Shown: positions 61,967 to 64,000 of the stretch, in pieces | How positions within the stretch are numbered: position 1 is the first letter of the stretch | Layout: each line of letters starts with the position of its first letter | Assembly (NCBI GenBank): GCA_963814955.1 | Contig: CAWFEX010000015.1 | Location: forward strand, 682,001 to 746,000 | Direction: 5' to 3' | Source: DATCJA01 sp963814955 | GTDB lineage: Bacteria > Acidobacteriota > Vicinamibacteria > Vicinamibacterales > UBA2999 | Length of the DNA stretch: 64,000 nucleotides | Notes under the pieces: model-generated | Told to the model about the DNA's origin: nothing | Database searches by the model: none | Seen by the model: the letters and a program-made list of their open reading frames with translations, nothing else | Program-made: the position numbers and the translations under genes

Positions 61967-62969
61967 TCAGCTGCCGATAGCGACAACGAAGGCCAGGATC
62001 GAGAGGAGTATTGCGAGGAGACTGATCGCCAAAGCCCAGAACCCAGCCTGTCGCGATCCAACGATTCCCATTGCGTGGCTTTCGGGTTGCACAGGCGTTT
62101 CCGAGACAAAAAGAGACTGTCGCATAACCCGCTTTGCGGCAATGACCTCTTGAATGCCGTCCTCGAGATGCCGCTGATGGATAGCTTTAAAAGCGTCGCC
62201 GCCCGGTTCGCTGGCCGCCGCCATTGCCGCTTTGAGGACCGCGTTACGGATATCGCCGCCGCTTGCTTCGTGCCGCTCTGCCAACGCTCGGAAATTCACG
62301 TCGGCGGCGAGCGGCGTAAGGGTTGGATGCATCTGAACACGCCAGATCTGCTCGCGTTCGTCTACACCGGGCATCTCGAACAAGACGTGGGTCCGAATTC
62401 GGCGTTCGAATGCGGGATCGAAGTTCGCTGCAAGATTTGTGGCAAAAATGACGACCCCGCTGAACGTTTCAAGCTCCTTGAGGAGCACGTTGATGACGGT
62501 GTTCGCCTCGCGTAGAAAGCCATGCTCGAGCGAAGTGGATCGGCGCGCCGCGATCGCGTCGGCTTCGTCGAACAGGAGAACGGCATTCTCTTCACGCGCG
62601 AGCCGGAAGACCGCCGACACGTTCTTCGGTGTTTCGCCCATCCAGAGCGACTCCAATTCCGCGTATCTCACAATCAGCAGGTGCCTCCCGAGCGCGTTCG
62701 CGATAGCTTCCGCACAAATCGTCTTGCCGGTCCCGGGTGGACCGGCGAAGTTGAAGGCGAGAGCGAGCCCGGACGGATGCCGCTCGCCGAGACCCCAGCG
62801 ATTGAAGATCAGGTCATGGCAAGTGACGTGGACCAGTGCCTGATCCAGAGCTCGCCGCGTCGCCAACGGCAAGATCACGTCGTCGAAACGTACGACGGGG
62901 AACAACGGTCTCGACCGTTCGCCGAGCGCCAGTCAGGCCGCTAAGGACGCGGAGAAGCGGGTTGGCCAC
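61967..62969 (-). CDS. AAA+ ATPase with C-terminal membrane helix (5' frameshift)
   Basis: About 330 residues. Classic AAA+ core: FNFAGPPGTGKTICAEAIAN (Walker A), AVLLFDEADAIAARRS (Walker B), VVIFATNLAANFDPAFERRI (sensor 1 and arginine finger), ASGGDIRNAVLKAAMAAA (sensor 2). A C-terminal helix (FWALAISLLAILLSILAFVV) anchors it to the membrane. In frame the protein could start only at TTG 62905. The next frame upstream reads VANPLLRVLSGLTGARRTVE, then TVVP, from GTG 62969; dropping one C of CCCC near 62897 joins it to VVRFDDVILP. Substrate-remodelling role unknown. Confidence 0.82.
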
Positions 62970-63024
62970 AGGCGAATTGTGGAATGCAACCGACGTGCCT
63001 TGCTCAACCGTCGTTCGGTCGCGA

Positions 63025-63811
63025 CTATTTCCGGATCAGGCTACCGAGGTCCTTTTCGTTCTCGCAGAAGTGTTCTATCAGTTCGGTGTCCGGCATGAGA
63101 TCGAACGGAATCGTCGCGGTCCACGGCCGCTCGTAGTACTTGGGATCGGTGAATGTGAATTCGACCACGAGGTGACCGAAGTCGGGCCGGCGGTAGCGTT
63201 CGGTGATGCGCAGGTCTACCGAGTGCGGTAATCCTTCTCCGTCCAAGTAGGTCTTGTCGTTGAAGCCGGAGCTTTCCACGACGAGAGTGTCCTTCTCCCA
63301 ATGCGCGACCGAGTATCCGAACCAGCTTGGTTGGGGGTCAACCGGCAGTTTCCGGCCATCCATGAAAATCTGGCGGAAGACGAAGAATTCTTCAAACAGT
63401 GTCACGATGAGTCCCGGGGTTTGTACGATCTTGATGGGGATCGGTAGCATGTGGTTTGGAATGCCGTCGGGAAGGCAGCGCTCGGAGGGATCGGGCGCGT
63501 CGTAACGGCCGTTCCCGGTAACCTCCGCGTAGAACTTTTCGGCCGCAGGCAGCATGGGGACCTTCGATCCGGCGGGCATGAAGTGTTCGAGGCCTCGGCC
63601 TTTGGGATTGGTGAATTGGCGGCTGGAGAGCCAGATTCCGCTGAGGTCGGGGTGGCCGTCGGAAGCGCGCGGCGCGGGAGCGCTGAGATTGGGCTTGCCG
63701 TCCTGGGTGCGCGGCGTACCCGGCAAAGGCACTTTGATCCACTGGGCTTGCGCGGTGAAGGCCAGGCCCAAGGCGAGGAAAAGACTCGTAACGAGGTGTC
63801 GAGAGTTTCAT
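63025..63811 (-). CDS. Secreted 'DGHPDLSG' family protein (5' frameshift)
   Basis: About 261 residues. ATG 63811 behind AAAGAGG reads MKLST, then one extra C (near 63796) shifts the frame from LVTSLFLALGLAFTAQAQW, a good signal peptide. Family head PGTPRTQDGKPNLSAPAPRA and SDGHPDLSGIWLSSRQF. Core PSWFGYSVAHWEKDTLVVES, SGFNDKTYLDGEGLPHSVDL, RITERYRRPDFGHLVVEFTF. Lacks the extra C-terminal domain of the 32330/33523 pair. Exported, role unknown. Confidence 0.85.
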
Positions 63812-63914
63812 GACGCCTCTTTCGCTGCAGCATTATTTGAACTGCTGTTTTTTCCGGTGTCTTAACACTATGCGAGAGAGGAGTCAATCAGCACGAGCGT
63901 GCATGGAATATAAG

Positions 63915-63934
63915 GGCCGGCGCCGGCCGGCCCC
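63915..63934. repeat. GGGCCGGC hairpin
   Basis: Arms GGGCCGGC and GCCGGCCC around GCCG, upstream of the 63811 gene. Nearly identical to the hairpin at 34613-34632. The rest of 63812-64000 shows no gene. Confidence 0.5.
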
Positions 63935-64000
63935 CATGCCTGCTGTCCCAGGGATCTATTTGCGAGACGCAGGAACCGCGGGACAGGTCCCACTGACTTC

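Noticed and set aside
1..64000. CRISPR arrays, tRNA or rRNA genes, integrases, attachment sites, replication origin
   Set aside because: No regularly spaced direct repeats, cloverleaf signatures, rRNA motifs or mobility genes were seen on reading both strands; a tRNA scan would settle the RNA point.

Overview
The window looks like a chromosomal segment of an acidobacterium, most likely of the Vicinamibacteria (subdivision 6) type. This is inferred from gene content: high GC, an acidobacterial-type ECF sigma factor overlapping a Ser/Thr kinase-TPR gene, DUF6152 proteins next to secreted partners, many secreted paralogs opening with a 'DGKPDLSG(I/V)W' signature, and NHL-propeller and CxxCH/ascorbate-monooxygenase-like secreted proteins. 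No rRNA, tRNA, CRISPR array, integrase, transposase or phage gene was seen.

Layout. 1-3.4 kb: a PAS histidine kinase (cut by the window edge) with an overlapping NarL-type regulator, a degenerate AAA-like small protein, a VOC/PhnB relic and an MscS channel. 3.5-5.9 kb (minus): DinB, a flavin monooxygenase with no canonical start codon, OsmC. 6.0-9.3 kb (plus): metX-metY-CoA-binding protein. 9.3-12.4 kb: alpha/beta hydrolase, MHS-type MFS carrier, DHFR-like protein and two relics. 12.6-15.7 kb: a secreted peptidase/beta-propeller/D15-barrel protein. 15.8-22.0 kb (minus): a three-gene TIR-DUF4384 / WD40-caspase / DUF4384 operon, the strongest candidate for an unusual system. 22.3-25.9 kb: exported inorganic pyrophosphatase, CPA2 antiporter, DUF6152 pair. 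26-31 kb (minus): three flavoenzymes, one fused to a Rieske domain. 31-34.6 kb: NHL protein and a tandem pair of secreted paralogs. 34.6-40.9 kb: ModA-like protein, metallo-beta-lactamase with inserted EF-hands, and an oxidative pentose-phosphate operon (gluconokinase-lactonase fusion, gnd, zwf, small membrane protein). 41-49 kb: SnoaL protein, GMC oxidoreductase with Tat partner, then a tightly coupled DUF2848-cupin-monooxygenase-SBP-MFS operon facing a second SBP. 49-54 kb: secreted proteins, a second TIR membrane protein and a CsgG-like protein. 54-61.9 kb: ECF sigma-kinase-Ppx/GppA lipoprotein, NHL protein, cytochrome/monooxygenase-like protein, hydrolase. 62-64 kb: AAA+ ATPase and another 'DGKPDLSG' paralog.

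Two features cut across the window. At least ten genes, including zwf, are broken by what looks like one inserted base each, and one or two more by a missing base. This points to residual sequencing indels (or, less likely, widespread decay), so the breaks are described under each gene rather than treated as proven pseudogenes. Several families of short hairpin repeats are also dispersed between genes, some ending exactly at stop codons.
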